Below the pieces are notes generated by a model. It was not told the DNA's origin, searched no databases, and saw only the letters and a list, made by a program, of their open reading frames with translations. The translations under genes were made by a program, and so were the position numbers. This document shows, in pieces, positions 37,390-50,100 of a stretch of 64,000 nucleotides of DNA. Location: NCBI GenBank assembly GCA_023525715.1, contig CM042017.1:81993357-82057356 (forward strand), given 5' to 3'. The stretch comes from Cichorium intybus (taxonomy: Eukaryota; Streptophyta; Magnoliopsida; Asterales; Asteraceae). Position 1 is the stretch's first letter. Each line of letters starts with the position of its first letter.

Positions 37390-38975
37390 ATGGAGAATAC
37401 AGATAGAACCTTGGTACTAGTTGGAACTAATCATGAAGCTGCTCAACCTCAGAATACAGAAAGAGCAATTGTGGCTCAGCAGTTTACGTGGGAGAATCAA
37501 TTACAGGACTTGAATCTGAATGGAGATGGTAGAGCCCACCTTGCATAGATAAAAAATGAGATGGATGTGGATGCAGCTGAAAGGGAAATAATGGATCTAC
37601 AGTTTGCCTTCATGGTTTCTACTACTCCTGCTAGCAATGAGGTTAGTAAAGTTTCTTGCTCTTCTCAATCTTGCATTGATACAATTGCTAAACATCGTGA
37701 ATTGAATGAGAACTTAGTTAGAGAAATATTTGACTTAGAAAACCTTGTCTATAAACACAAAAAGAAACTGAAACCCCTCTTAGGAATCTTTAGATGCAAA
37801 AACTTTAGATTATCTTAAAATTCAAGATGAACTCACTATAAGGAATTGCCATCTTAAGTTTGCAAATGAAGACATTGTTAGATTAACTGCCGAACTCGAT
37901 ACATTAAAATCAAATTTTCAAAATGCTGAATCAACTTTTAAGAAAGTTTATGTATCGAGTAAAGTAGTTGAATCTATAATTACACATCAAACTAAATGGT
38001 CAAACATATACGGTGAAGGTCTTGGATATAGTTCTGTTAATTCTCCATATAATAACAATTTTTCTCCATCCCTGGATACTGAAGAATCGAAAGAATGTTA
38101 TTTGTCGAATTATATTCAAAAGAATATATCTGGCACTCCTGAGAGTTCTGAAATGAAATCTACTGATGCTTCTACCTCATGTGCAGATAAAATAAAATCG
38201 AAGATTGAGGACGTGGAAGACTCGCCTGTTTTTAGTTTTGATAAAAATTGTTTGAAATCTAATACCTTTGGTTTGTGTGATGATGTGAAACCTGACATTA
38301 AAACTCCTGCTGATTTTGAAAAATCTTGTGATGTCGTTTTTAAAAAATCTAGGACAAATGTTTTGGTTGATAAATCTGTTGCATGCTTTTGTGTGTGTGG
38401 AAATAATTTGCATATGTTGCATGCTTTTGTGTGTGTGGAAATAATTTGCATATATCTGGACCTGGACAAAATTCCAATACCTCCTTGAAAAGAAAGATTT
38501 TTTTTAATTGTGGAATTGCTGGTCACATAGCCAGAAACTGTCCCCGACACTTGTATGATTCTCAAAATAAACAGGTTTGGCAGAACATACCAAAAGGGAG
38601 ATCTTACAAAAGAAAACCCTCGAGGTCACGTTCAAGAAAGAAAAATCAAAATAACACAAATGCCTGGAATCAAACTATTATACACAAAAAGCATGTTCCT
38701 GGAAGTAACTATGTCTTACCAAACTTTGTAAGGTCAAAGTCATTTCAAGAATCAACTTTTAGTAGTTCTGATTCTACATCAAATGTAAACGTTCCCATTT
38801 GGTCAAAATATAAATGATTTAAATCACATCTTAAATGGGTTCCTAAAGGCAGTGTTAAAACATCCTCTAACATTTCACCATTACTTGATCAACGTGATAT
38901 GAGTTTTGAATCAATTAAATGTATTGATAGTAAAGGTCAACCCAGTTTCCGTATAAACTGGGTGACTAAATCTCA
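37390..38975 (+). pseudogene. Gag-protease linker of element B
   Basis: Degraded coding sequence: 37561-37818 (MDVDAAEREIMDLQFAF, then a charged, probably coiled-coil stretch), 38102-38488, and 38431-38817 with a second knuckle in which the first Cys is Phe (FFNCGIAGHIARNC) followed by a basic KPSRSRSRKK tail. Long linkers with two knuckles are seen in SIRE-lineage gag-pol. The frame is broken by a 38 bp duplication at 38378-38453. Confidence 0.75.
38378..38453 (+). repeat. Perfect 38 bp tandem duplication in element B
   Basis: The block starting GTTGCATGCTTTTGTG occurs at 38378-38415 and again at 38416-38453 without a mismatch. 38 is not a multiple of three, so it shifts the linker frame. 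Absence of mismatches suggests it is young or arose in the last replication cycle. Confidence 0.95.
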
Positions 38976-40511
38976 TTGATCGCACAACTTGTGCAGGGAC
39001 AGTTACGAAGGAATATCAGCAGACCTTGGTATGTTGATAGTGGCTGTTCTAGGCACATGACATGCGACATGTCCCAACTACACGACATTGGAAATTTTAA
39101 CGGTGGATGTGTCTGCTTTGCGAGAGGTGAAAAAGGGATGATCACGCAGAAAGGGACGGTATTGAATGGTGTGTTGAAATTTGAGAACGTTAATTTTGTA
39201 CATGAGCTCAAGCACAGTCTACTGAGCGTTTCTCAAATCTGCGACAAGGGATTTTCAACCCACTTCACAAAGAAGGAATGTTTGATTCTCAAACCCGGTA
39301 TAGTCATCCTAGAGGAATGGATTCTTGTTCGATCTAAACGAAAAAGAAACGCATATGTCATCGACATGAATCATAACACTCCGGAAAACGTTACCTGCTT
39401 ATACTCAAAGGCATCTGAACAAAACGCCATGATGTGGCATAAACGCCTCGGTCATACCAACGCAAAGAATCCGAATCGTCTCTCAAAGAACAACATGGTT
39501 CAAGGACTTCCAATCAAGGACTTCATCACATTTGAGAAATGTGTTGCCTGTGCTCAAGGCAAACATCATCGGAAGCCACACAAGCCCAAACTGATCAACT
39601 CCATTGATTCGTTACTTCAGCTGATTCATATGGATCTCTTTGGCCCGGTTAATGTTCTCAGTCTTAACCGAAGTTCTTATTGTTTAGTTATTATTGATGA
39701 TTTCTCAAGTTTTACTTGGGTTTTCTTCTCATTGAACAAAAGTGAAACTGCAAAGCTGGTCATGAGGTTCATAAAGCTTATTGAAAACCAAACGAATCAA
39801 AAACTAAAAGCTTTAAGGTGCGACAATGGAACGGAATTCAAAAATGCAGTATTGAACAAGTTTTGTGCAGATAAAGGTATCCTGCTTCAATTTAGTGCTG
39901 CTCGTACACCGCAACAAAATGGTGTTGCTAAGCATCGTAATAGAACTCTTATTGACGCTGTACGTACCATGCTGTGCGATTCTCAACTACCGGTGATCTT
40001 TTGGGCTGAAGCAATTAATACAGCCTGTTATGTTCAGAATCGGGTCATCATCAATAAACCTCAAATGAAGACACCTTACGAGATTCTCTATGGTCGCAAA
40101 CCTAATGTTTCACACTTCCGTACTTTTAGCTGTCCTTGCACTCTTCTTCATCTTGAAGCCACTCCGAAGTTCAACTCCAAAGCGGATGATTGCTACTTCG
40201 TTGGATATGCAAGTAAAATTGTGTATCGGGTGTACAACAAGGCGACTAAGCAAGTTGTGGAATCATACGATGTGTGTTGGCTAGAAGAGAATCCAACTGA
40301 TGCCCGTGTTGGACCTGATTGGTTGTTTGATTTTGTTGAATTGTTTAAACCATTTTATGTGCTTTCTGATGTTGTTTCAGGCACACAACCAGGTCCTAGT
40401 GGAATAACAGAGATGATGCTGAAGAATTCATTCCTGATCTTATCACTCCGTCAGTTATCCTTGAAGATCAAATTCCTAATGACGGTGCATCTCCTGATTC
40501 TACAACTATAA
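38976..40511 (+). pseudogene. Protease and integrase of element B, catalytic Glu replaced
   Basis: Long open frame. The protease motif RPWYVDSGCSRHMTCDMS has its catalytic Asp near 39036. A GAG-pre-integrase domain follows with MMWHKRLGHTNAKN and CVACAQGKHHRKPHK. The integrase core has the first Asp in HMDLFGPVN and the second in LRCDNGTEFKN. The third acidic residue, normally NGVAERKNRTL, reads NGVAKHRNRTL (AAG at 39930-39932), so the DDE triad is broken. Downstream YEILYGRKPNVSHFR is canonical. The start at 38976 is simply the first Met after upstream breaks; the true polyprotein starts at gag. Confidence 0.93.
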
Positions 40512-42472
40512 CTGAAGACGCTCCTGCAGACTCATCCCAAGTTGTTGGCGATACTCCAGTTGCTGATCAATCAACTGCTCTTGAAGACGTTTTTCACTCT
40601 GAATCTGCTGATCACTTTGATTCTACTCTCATGGATTCTCTCTTTCCTGAAAGAATTCCTGATGAGTACATTGCAAGTACCTCTCATGACTTCAGAGATT
40701 CTGATAGAGGTGCTTGAGGCTCAGACAGAGTTGAGAACATAACCAATATTTCGGCCTCTACTGCATCGCTCCAATATGCTGTTCCTTCAAGAATTCAACG
40801 GGATCATCCAATTGATAAAGTTATTGGTCCTTTGGATGATGGTGTTCTTACCAGAATCCAGAGTGTTCAAGTCAATGAGTGTCTCTATTCATGCTTTATC
40901 TCTCAAATCGAGCCGAAGAACGTAGAGATGGCACTCAATGAACCAAGTTGGGTGGATGCCATGCATGAAGAGCTCAATTAGTTTGAGAAGTTGAACGTTT
41001 GGCAACTGGTGGAACTACCCGAAGGTAAAAAGGCTCTAGACACAAGATGGGTGTTTCGCAACAAGCAAGATGATTCTGGAGTAATTGTGTGCAACAAGGC
41101 ATGCCTGGTAGTTCGTGGTTTTCGTCAGAGCGAAGGACTTGATTACACGAAAGTTTATGCACCGGTGGCACGACTTGAAGCGATTCAGATCTTCCTTGCC
41201 TATGTATCATATATGAACTTTACTGTCTACTAGATGGACGTCAATACGGCCTTCCTGTACGGTGAGGTAAAAGAGGAAAGTTATGTTGATCAACCTCCTG
41301 GTTTCGTCAACTCCAAGTTTCCGAATCACGTCTACAAGCTCGATAAAGCTCTCTATGGTCTTCATCAAGCTCCGTGTGCTTGGCACTTTGACGGAACATT
41401 TGTTACAGCACGGTTACACTCACGGCAAAATTGATCAGACATTGTTTATTAAGCGCCAAGATGATGATCAGATTGTTGTCCAGATCTATGTGGATGACAT
41501 CATCTTTGGTTCTACAATTGAAGTCTTATGCAAAGAATTTGAGATGGTAATGAAGAAACGGTTCGAGATGAGTTCGTTGGGTGAGATGATGTTGTTCCTT
41601 GGGTTACGAGTTAAACAAAGTTCAACGGGTATCTTGCTTCATCAAGTGAAGTATGTGGAGGATATTCTTGCAAAGTTCGGTTTCAAGGATGCTAAAGAGG
41701 CTAACACTCTAATGGCTGAGCGACCTCTGTTATCTTCAGACTCGGATGACCAATCTATCGATCAAACATATTATCGTTTGATGATCGATTTGCTGATGTA
41801 TCTGACTGCTAGCAGACCGGATATCGTTTTTGCAGTTTGCCAATGCGCTCGATATCAGGCTAATCCTAAACCTTCTCATCTTGATGGTGTCAAACGGATC
41901 TTTCGATACCTTAAAGGGAGACCTAAATTTGGTCTCTGGTATCCAAAGAACCGTGAATTTGATCTTTATGCTTTTTCAGATAGCAACTATGCAGGGTGCG
42001 AGATTGACAAAAAGTCCACTAGTGCTGGATGTCAGTTTCTAGGAGACAAATTGATTTCCAGGAAATGCAGAAAGCAACAGACCGTGTCAACTTCTACAGC
42101 TGAAGCTGAGTATGTTGCTGCCTCGGCATGTTGTTCTCAGGTTATCTGGATGCAACATCAACTCCTTGATTATGGTATGAATTTTCTTGATACTCCTATA
42201 TATTCTGTGACAATGAGGCTGCTATCCAAATTGTGAAAAACCCGGTCCAGCATTCTAAGACTAAGCACATTGATATTAAAATTTATTTTATTAGAGATTG
42301 CTACGAGCGAAAATTAATTCATTTGGATAAAGTTCACACGGATAACAATGTGGCGGACTTGTTCACAAAACCGGTTGCAAAAGCTCGATTTAATGCGCCG
42401 GTCGAAATGCTCAAAATGATATGTTTCACTAACAGTTATATCAGTTCTGTAAATTTTGTACAATTTTTTTAG
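40512..42472 (+). pseudogene. Reverse transcriptase and RNase H of element B, broken
   Basis: RT reads from about 40900 (EPKNVEMALNEPSWVDAMHEELN), with a TAG at 40979-40981, then WVFRNKQDDSG, YAPVARLEAIQIFLAYV, and another TAG (Gln to stop) at 41231-41233 before MDVNTAFLYGEV. A frameshift near 41390 moves the rest to the frame of 41283-42236, where YVDD (41487-41498) is intact. RNase H contains AFSDSNYAGCEIDKKSTS and STAEAEYVAASACCSQVIW; a shift near 42230 leads to the end piece 42233-42472 (PVQHSKTKHIDIK, ADLFTKPV). Confidence 0.92.
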
Positions 42473-44011
42473 TTAAATTTGTTCATGGTTTATTTTCAAC
42501 ACTTTCTCCCATGCACAAATTTAGGGGGAGAAGAAAAACAAAACAAAAATTATAAAATTCAAAATTACAAAACAAAACAAAAATTATAAAATTCAAAAAT
42601 ATGTATTTATTTTTCAGAAAATCAAAAATTTTAAAATATTACCTACCGACGACGCACCGAGTAATACCACTCACTGCTGAGGTAACACTTAAGCTGAGGT
42701 AACACTTAAGTGCTAATGATTCTTACTGTTACACCATAGTAAGCTTGAAGCACTGACAACTTTTCTTGACCCATTCTAAAGGTTTCTTCTGCAACATCAA
42801 CTTCTAGACACTTTGAGTTAAGCCACTCAGAGTCGAGAGTTACAAAATTTGTGCCTATGGTTAGATTGCATACCGTAATCTATCACACGCACCAATCCAT
42901 TCTTAACCATCTTTATATTTCTGCTGCAAGAAATAGACGACTCACCATTCAAAACCAAGTGGTGATGATATTTTGAAACTCTATGCCAATGATCTCTTCT
43001 ACAACACCGATAGTAGATGTGAGGCATCAACAACCACTCTTACCTTCAAAGCTTCTAATTCAAGAGTTGGACGACTCAGAGTAATAAACCATACACTGAT
43101 GACAATTCGAAAGTCTAGCCGATGGGTATGTCTAGTAACCAAGACATATTACACGCTCATACCACTCTTAACCCAATTCTTCTTCTAATACAGATGTTCG
43201 TGACTCAATGTGATTTTATCTCACATTGGTGAAACATCGAAACTCTGGGTCAGTGATCGTTGTTGTTTACCACAATAGCTGTGAGACCTCAACAACTTTA
43301 CCAGATTCACAATTGGCACTAGGACGGTACACTCCGCAGAGTTTGGATACCATTGAACGTCTCGCCAAGAGCCAAGTCAACTGCATTGAGATCTTTGATC
43401 AAGGATATGCAGGGGCCAAAATCAAAACGGCCACGAGTAGTTCACCGATACTCAAGCAATCGCAGTGCGTTCCTCCGGGTTCACACAGATACTGCGAGAA
43501 GTCTCATTCTGAGCTAAGGATGAATCTTTGAACAACTGTGGTGAGAGTTTATAACTCCGTGACCCACACGATTTGCGGTCACTGTACGTATCGAGTAGCG
43601 CCAGTCAAAAGCAATGTTCAAAAGTTTCGACACGAAGTTTGTTCCCGAAGAAGGTGAAGCTAAAATTCTATGTGACAAGTTGTTTGAATTCCTCCTCAGT
43701 CAATTTGTTACTATATAAACATCTGAATGTGATCAAGAGAAGATATGAAGAGTCGGACTCCAGTCAAAGTCAAAGTCAAATCAAAAGCTGGATGTCTGAT
43801 TCAAGACACTCACCGAAGACCGATCGCCCAATGAACTTTAAAAGTCAAATATGAAGACCATCTTATCCAAAGATGAAGTTGTCACTGCAAATGTGCTAAA
43901 TTTTATCAACATCTATACCCAGTCACCTGCTAAGGGGGAGATTGTTGAAATGTTCTGCAGTGTTCAACCGAAGTCAAATCCAAGAGAAGCATGAAGACTA
44001 AATGAAAGCAT
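42473..44011 (+). other. 3' untranslated region of element B with two polypurine-like tracts
   Basis: 1.5 kb without a recognisable ORF. Two purine tracts occur: TTTAGGGGGAGAAGAAAAAC near 42521-42540 and TAAGGGGGAGATTG at 43931-43944; the second is followed by TGTTGAAATG, like the LTR start of element A. A short direct repeat GCTGAGGTAACACTTAA lies near 42677-42710. ORFs at 43226-43531 and 43573-43854 have no known domain. Confidence 0.6.
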
Positions 44012-44436
44012 TATTAGGACTAATTTATTTGGTTTAATCTTTACATTTTACAAGGGACTAAAACAGAAAATATCAAAGTTTGAAGGGGTTTTTGAGGATT
44101 TCGGTCTAGGTCGTGATGACCGAAAACCTAGTCATCGAAAACCTAGGGTTTTCGGTGGGCCTGGCTTGACCTTTTCGGTCTGGTTCGTGGTCCATGGGCT
44201 TTAAGTCATCGATGTGTGTAGCTTAGGTATAAATACATTTGTTTAGCCTTCATTAGGCTAGTTGGTGTTTTGGAGCTCTAGGTGATCATAGCAAAATTCT
44301 GTAATGCTCAAGCAACTTTGGCAATCTTATGTACTAGTCTATTGAAGATTAATAGAGTGCATTCAAGATTGTGATAATCCATGTTTGATTTGATTGATTC
44401 CGTGTGAAGATGTGTGTGTTTTGTTTGGGACCTACA
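44012..44436 (+). repeat. 3' LTR of element B
   Basis: 425 bp matching the 5' LTR from TATTAGGACTAATTT to ACCTACA and followed by GCTAC. A longer alternative start at 43943 (TGTTGAAATG, just after a strong polypurine tract) has no counterpart at the 5' LTR. Confidence 0.8.
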
Positions 44437-46082
44437 GCTACCCAAGGTTAGCCAATTGATTATAAAAGATTATTTAGAATAAACTTCAATAACAAATAAA
44501 CAAAAAGAACTTGCAAATTATTAAATACACCGAATTCCACGAGGAAAGCAACCGGCAACTACCAAATCTAAATCTTTGACTTCGTTTTTTTGCGATATAT
44601 CGACTTTATGTAAAGTGTTAGTTAAACTTTGAAACTGAGCTTTGAAATGTTGTATTCTCAATTTAGGTTAGATTTTTTGTTATGTATTCAAATCCGAGTC
44701 ATATCTACTTTAAAATGTTTCATGTTAAGCGATTATTACTAAGCCATTTTAATGGTTGTTTCTATAAGATGTTAGTTTTTCTATAACAAGAAAGATGATT
44801 GTAGGTTTAATTTTTTATTATGATAAAAAAAACTTTTATGTGTTGGTTTGATTTTTTATATCAAAACCAAAAATTAACCCAACCTAACCAAAAGTTGAAA
44901 AACATAAATAAAAAATAGTGTGTTTAATAAATTGCGGTTCTAATGTTTTATTATTGATAAAATAAAATTTTATGGATGGTTTGATTTTTTCATACAAAAA
45001 ATAACCTAACCGCATGAGGTTGTATCTCAACACAGACCTCTCAGTTTTTCTTGGTCAACTTATCATACTTTATCTTCCATCCTGAAAATGATCATCTTTT
45101 GTTTTTTTTTACTTTTTAAAATAACAATAATTTATTTAAAAAAAATTAACTTAAAATAAAATTCCGCTCCAAAACTAATAATTTTAAAAATATAATAATT
45201 TAAAATTAAAAGTTAAGCAAAAAATAAAATCATCTTAAAATAAAATTAAAAATTAAATACACAAATATAATTTAAATTAAACTTAAAAACTAAAAATTTT
45301 CATTTGATATTTTTTTCATGATATCGGTCTTAAACTTTTAACATTGTTTCGAGGGCAGGTCCGGAAAGATGATTGGTCGATGCCATCAACAAATGTAAAT
45401 CTATAGTTTCCTTTGCTTCTTCTCGTGTGCTTTCTCCCTCTTAAGCGTCTATAATTGTTCAAATTGCATGTGCGAGGTAAAGTCAACAAAAATTGATTGA
45501 ATTTATCGTTAGTGCGATCAATTCGTTCATCATTAATGGAGCTAGAAGACAGAATCTTTTTTTCCTTTTGCTATATCTCGATCTATCGGTCATTCAAAGT
45601 CGTCATGGTGGTCGTTGAGGTTAATCCTAACATGTGCATTCGACGACGTTATGCAAGTGGTCTCCAACGTTTTTTATCTTTTCGAACAACCCCCATTTTC
45701 GATACCTCTTTCCATCTCTGTGATGTTCTAACAATTTTCCAAAAATTTATATACACTAACGGCTTTCCATTATTATCCGTATGAAAACCACAAGATCGGT
45801 TTGTAAACGTCTTCGCTGTTTTGATCGCTTTATCGTTGGTCATTGAAATTGTTATACAAACAGTTGAACTTTGTGACAACCTTGTTTATATCCAGATATT
45901 TTGTTGTTAGTTTGTCTTTCTAGCGATAATGCCTACACCTCATTGCATTAAGAAACACCTCCCTAATATATGCCCAAAAATGCTTTTTTAGCTTGGGTAT
46001 TATTCTCCACGACATCCTTGGACACGTTAACCCACACCCATGTTAAAGTGGCTTTCTCAGTATGTGTCTAAAGTTGAGAAGG
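44437..46082. other. AT-rich DNA without a clear gene
   Basis: Continuation of the DNA into which element B inserted. Mostly AT-rich and non-coding. A minus-strand fragment at 45649-45879 ends with INFWKIVRTSQRWKEV, vaguely like proteins annotated in plants as NAM-associated or PIF-linked Myb-like; that resemblance is weak and I do not call a gene. Confidence 0.5.
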
Positions 46083-46496
46083 TGTAGCACCCCAATTTTT
46101 ACTTTAGAATTTAATTATTTAACTGTTTGTTTAAATTTTATTTAGAGAATATTTTTGAAAAAACGTTTAACGGAATGTTATAAATAAATTAAATAATAAT
46201 AATAATAATTAAAATAAGAAGTATAAAGGTTAAAAAGAATGTGAGGGACTAAAATGACATTTTAGATAACTCTAATTTTAAGGTAAATAAGGTATTGGGT
46301 ATTAATGGCATTATAGCTAAGTTATGGGAACAATGTTGTCAAAATTCAAACTTGTGCATGAGGGTTTCTTTGGGCCGATTGTGTTCATCGGGAAATACCT
46401 TTAGCAAACTTCGAGGTCACCCTAGAGTCCAGCCTTTTCTTGTTCGTTTAGTCAATGTATCGCAAACACATATGAAGCATCTCTTGTTCACGATTT
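46083..46496 (+). repeat. Fragment of a Ty3-type LTR
   Basis: Starts TGTAGCACCCCAATTTTTA, a typical plant Ty3 LTR head, and is cut after ~414 bp by the LTR of element C. Orientation is inferred from the TG head only; the remainder would lie beyond element C, outside the window. Confidence 0.5.
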
Positions 46497-47121
46497 TGTT
46501 GGGCGGAAGTAGCCAACAAACACAACGACTAAGCCCTTCTTAAACAAACGATTAACTTTGCAACTATCTAGGATAAAGAGATTATGAAGAACTAGAACTG
46601 AGAAACACAATGATTTAAAGTGGTTCACCCGATGGACCGGGTTACATCCATTGTGAGAACTGATAAGACAATGTCTGATTCGAAAATAGCAAAGAAAAGA
46701 TGAAGTATAAATCAAGCAAACATTATATGAGTGAATCAATAAGGTGTTGATTGCTTTGATTATAATATGATTGAATACAATAAGATCATGCTCTGAATCA
46801 CTTGGATGAGCAGCGCTTGAGGTTCTAAGTATTCTAATCACTAAGCTTATTCGACTTAGTGTTCAACTTGATATTTATACACGATCATGGGAACAACTTA
46901 CAGAAAATATATTGACGCATGTCCATTAACAGTATTCTACAATCGTGCACTGCATGCCAACGTACTAGGAACGGTTTGAGATGCCAGCACGTGTCTAACA
47001 GACTAAGGACAAAAAAGGATGCGTAATGTAGGCTTCGGTATCTTCACAAAGACAATGCTTCGCAGGAACTGACTTCGAAACGAACATGAGTAAACTTCAG
47101 CACAAACTTAGAATCCTAATA
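46497..47121 (-). repeat. 3' LTR of element C
   Basis: Minus strand begins TATTAGGATTCTAAG right after AAAGGGGGAGAT and ends TTCCGCCCAACA (plus strand TGTTGGGCGG at 46497). Like element B it has TA...CA ends. TATA-like GTATAAATAT occurs near 46870. The 46497 end is set by the ACA terminus and by the break in sequence character, not by a second LTR. Confidence 0.68.
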
Positions 47122-50100
47122 ATCTCCCCCTTTGTGCGAGTTAAGGGCTCCCAAAGTCAGAGAAGAGGAATGACTTCTAGGATGCTGTCTCGAACCGCCA
47201 TTGACCACTCCATGTGCTCTTTAATCCTTATCCTTTCAGCAGATGTATTCTTTAAACAGCCACGGGTACAAAGTATAAGATACCTCAATACCACCGAAGG
47301 ATATCTTCCTTTGAAGTCCATGTCAAAGCATATCTTTGTAGATGGTGCACCGGATGGAAACTTCCCAATGTACATAATTTGTGACAACTGTCAAAATTGA
47401 TCAACAAAAGTCAATTCAAGTCGACCAAAGCGTAAGTTAGGTTAATATATATGAATGTAAATTTCATAACCTCTACGATATATTATTGGATATTATAATA
47501 CTACTTATGATAATTCAAATTAATTATACGAACAAACGCTATTAAGTTAGATTTTTTTTTGTATAAAAAAATTTTTACGTCGTGAATAGTGTCCGAAGTG
47601 AAGAGTAATTCGGCGTGAATAGTGTTTGGTGAAAAAAAACAAATTTCAAAGTCTTCTTAAAAAAGGGTGGGAAGACTTTGAAATTTATATTTTCCAATTT
47701 TTTTATAATTTTTATTAATGTGGGCTCCACTTAATTATTTATTCATATTTATATATTTTACCCCAAAGATTTCGTATTTTCATTTCTAACACTATGTATT
47801 CAATACGTATTGTTAAATTTATCAAAAATATTATGACTTTTTATAAAACGAAAAATTTACCGTCAAAACCGTATCGTCGATACGAACAACCTGACGTCAA
47901 AATGTAATATTATTGAAATTAGTTTTATATTTAATATTTTCTTTTTCTTTAAAATGAAATTGTATTTACATTTAAACCCTATATTTTCATTAAACTTACA
48001 ATTAATACCCTTTCGTTAATTCATTAAAGACTTCTAGTTAAAAAGTTGATATTATTAAACTACGATTTTCGTAGATTATATTTTAATAAACAAAAATCAT
48101 TTATTTTATATAAAAACTATTAAATCTATTTAAAGAGTATTTTAAGGGTATGTTTTGTCATAAACAAATTCTAAAAGCCATAAAAGTCATATATCTGTAT
48201 CTTGAGGGCCGCAATACGAAAATAAATCTACTATAAATATAGCTTCATTCTAGTCATTCAAATCACACAAACAAGTTCTTCGATATGTATAGAGAGATAT
48301 ACGAAGAATGAGCGTTAGAAGTAGATATTTCAGTTATACATATAGTGAGTTCGAGTTATAAGCACGAAGAGTCGGACGATCTAACAAGAATTGGCAATAA
48401 GGTCCTAGTCGACATTGAGGTGAGTTCATACCCCTTCTTTTTATATTTATTCAAGTTTTTAAGGGGGAGAATACAAGTTATACTATAAAAATAGCTATTT
48501 ATACTCATTTGTAACAGTATTAAACAAAATATGAATTTTGTAAACATCATTATGACAACAATTCAATTATAGTTCCAAAATATAATATCGAAGGATCTAC
48601 TTACGAGAGCGGTATCTAGGCCGATCATTTGGGCTAGGTTGCTGGATTTCCGAAAGGCTTATACGCTGAAAGGGTCCTGCCTCCCCATTTGATCTTCTAC
48701 TTGGCCGTTCTTTATTTGATAGTCATGAAATATTATATTTGAATTAATAAAGAGTATAACCAAGTTATTACACCACTATTATGAAAAATATCTTAAAAGA
48801 TGTTGTTTATAACCATTTAAATAAGTCATTTCACATATATTCGTAAATATATGCTTTTCACGACAAGAATACTGAAAATAAACTATTATAGGAATAGTTT
48901 GTGGTTACAAATGTTACTATAACCTTTAGAACAAGATAATTAATTATATACAAATATATAATTATTATACATTACTATATTATCATGGGAAAAATGATAA
49001 TGGACAAATACAAGGGTTTTTCATATACAAACTTTACGTAAACAAGTTGATTGATACATACATTTTTGTGAGACGGGTCTTCACAGTGCTTATTTAAGTA
49101 CATACTATAAGTCCTGAAATTTATAACCAGAGTTTGGGTAAGAGAACATGATATTTGTGTATAGATCTATACAGGATTGACAACCCCGCACCTGAGTTGC
49201 TAGCTACAGCTAGACCGACGGGTCTGAGGTGACAAATGTTTGACAGTCCGACGCCTGAAGAACGTCGAAGCAGGCCTACATGGTCACAGTATGGTTATAG
49301 GGCGTCTCACATGGGAAATCAACTTTATAAATTGTTTACATGGAAATATATATTTTAAATGGCTTTATACTACAAACTATGCTATACATTTTAGTCCTTG
49401 GGTTTTAAGGACTTGGATACATTCATAAGAAAATATTGGATTTTCTTGGATTACAATACTACATTTTACAAGGAAAGAGATTCCTCATACAAGTTTTATG
49501 GTATTAAAACTACATTTTAACAAGTTACAAACATAAGTATGGTTTTACATATACACACTGGTTCTATGGAAATTAAAACTACATTTTATCAAAGATATAA
49601 ATACAAGTACGGTTTACTTATACATACGAGTTTTGTGGACTTAAATCTACGATTCGTCTACAAGTAAACATTTATATACACGGTTTTATACAAGAATAAA
49701 ACTACGTAATACTATTTTCAAGTATACAAATACCTATACATTTTCGGTCTTTAGGTTTTAAGACTACTACACATTTATAAGAAAATATTGGATTTTCTGG
49801 TTTCAAACACTATCTTTTTACAAGGAAAAAGGATTATGGATTTTCTCATTAAAAAAAATCTTATGAACTCACCAACGTAATGTTGACACTCTTTCAAACT
49901 ACTTGTATTCTCAGGAAATTTATAAGGTAACTACAACCTTTGACGATGGGTCGCTATGGCATCATACTATGTATTTTGATATCATATTGTAATTGTATTT
50001 AAAACGTACAATCTTTTGAACTCTTGTAACATTACAATTATGTATATGATGGATGTGTTTGCTTTGATCACTATTGTACAAACGTTGTTGTGATACTGTT

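Larger units (their letters stand above)
35318..44436 (+). mobile_element. SIRE-type Copia element B, near complete, defective
   Basis: Plus-strand order: 5' LTR, primer binding site, gag, zinc knuckles, protease, integrase, RT, RNase H, 1.5 kb 3' untranslated region, 3' LTR. It is flanked by an exact 5 bp duplication GCTAC (35313-35317 and 44437-44441), so both ends are present. Multiple stops, frameshifts and catalytic substitutions mean it is immobile on its own. There is no third ORF after RNase H, unlike elements A and C. Confidence 0.92.

Noticed and set aside
43226..43854. ORFs of 101 and 93 residues after RNase H of element B
   Set aside because: No domain, within the 3' untranslated part of the retrotransposon, no similarity to the third ORF of elements A and C.
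45497..45879. Possible decayed Myb/NAM-associated protein fragment
   Set aside because: Only a short weak resemblance (FWKIVRTSQRWKEV) without flanking domain support.
46295..47400. Short ORFs across the LTR of element C
   Set aside because: Lie in LTR sequence or are antisense to the third ORF; no domain.
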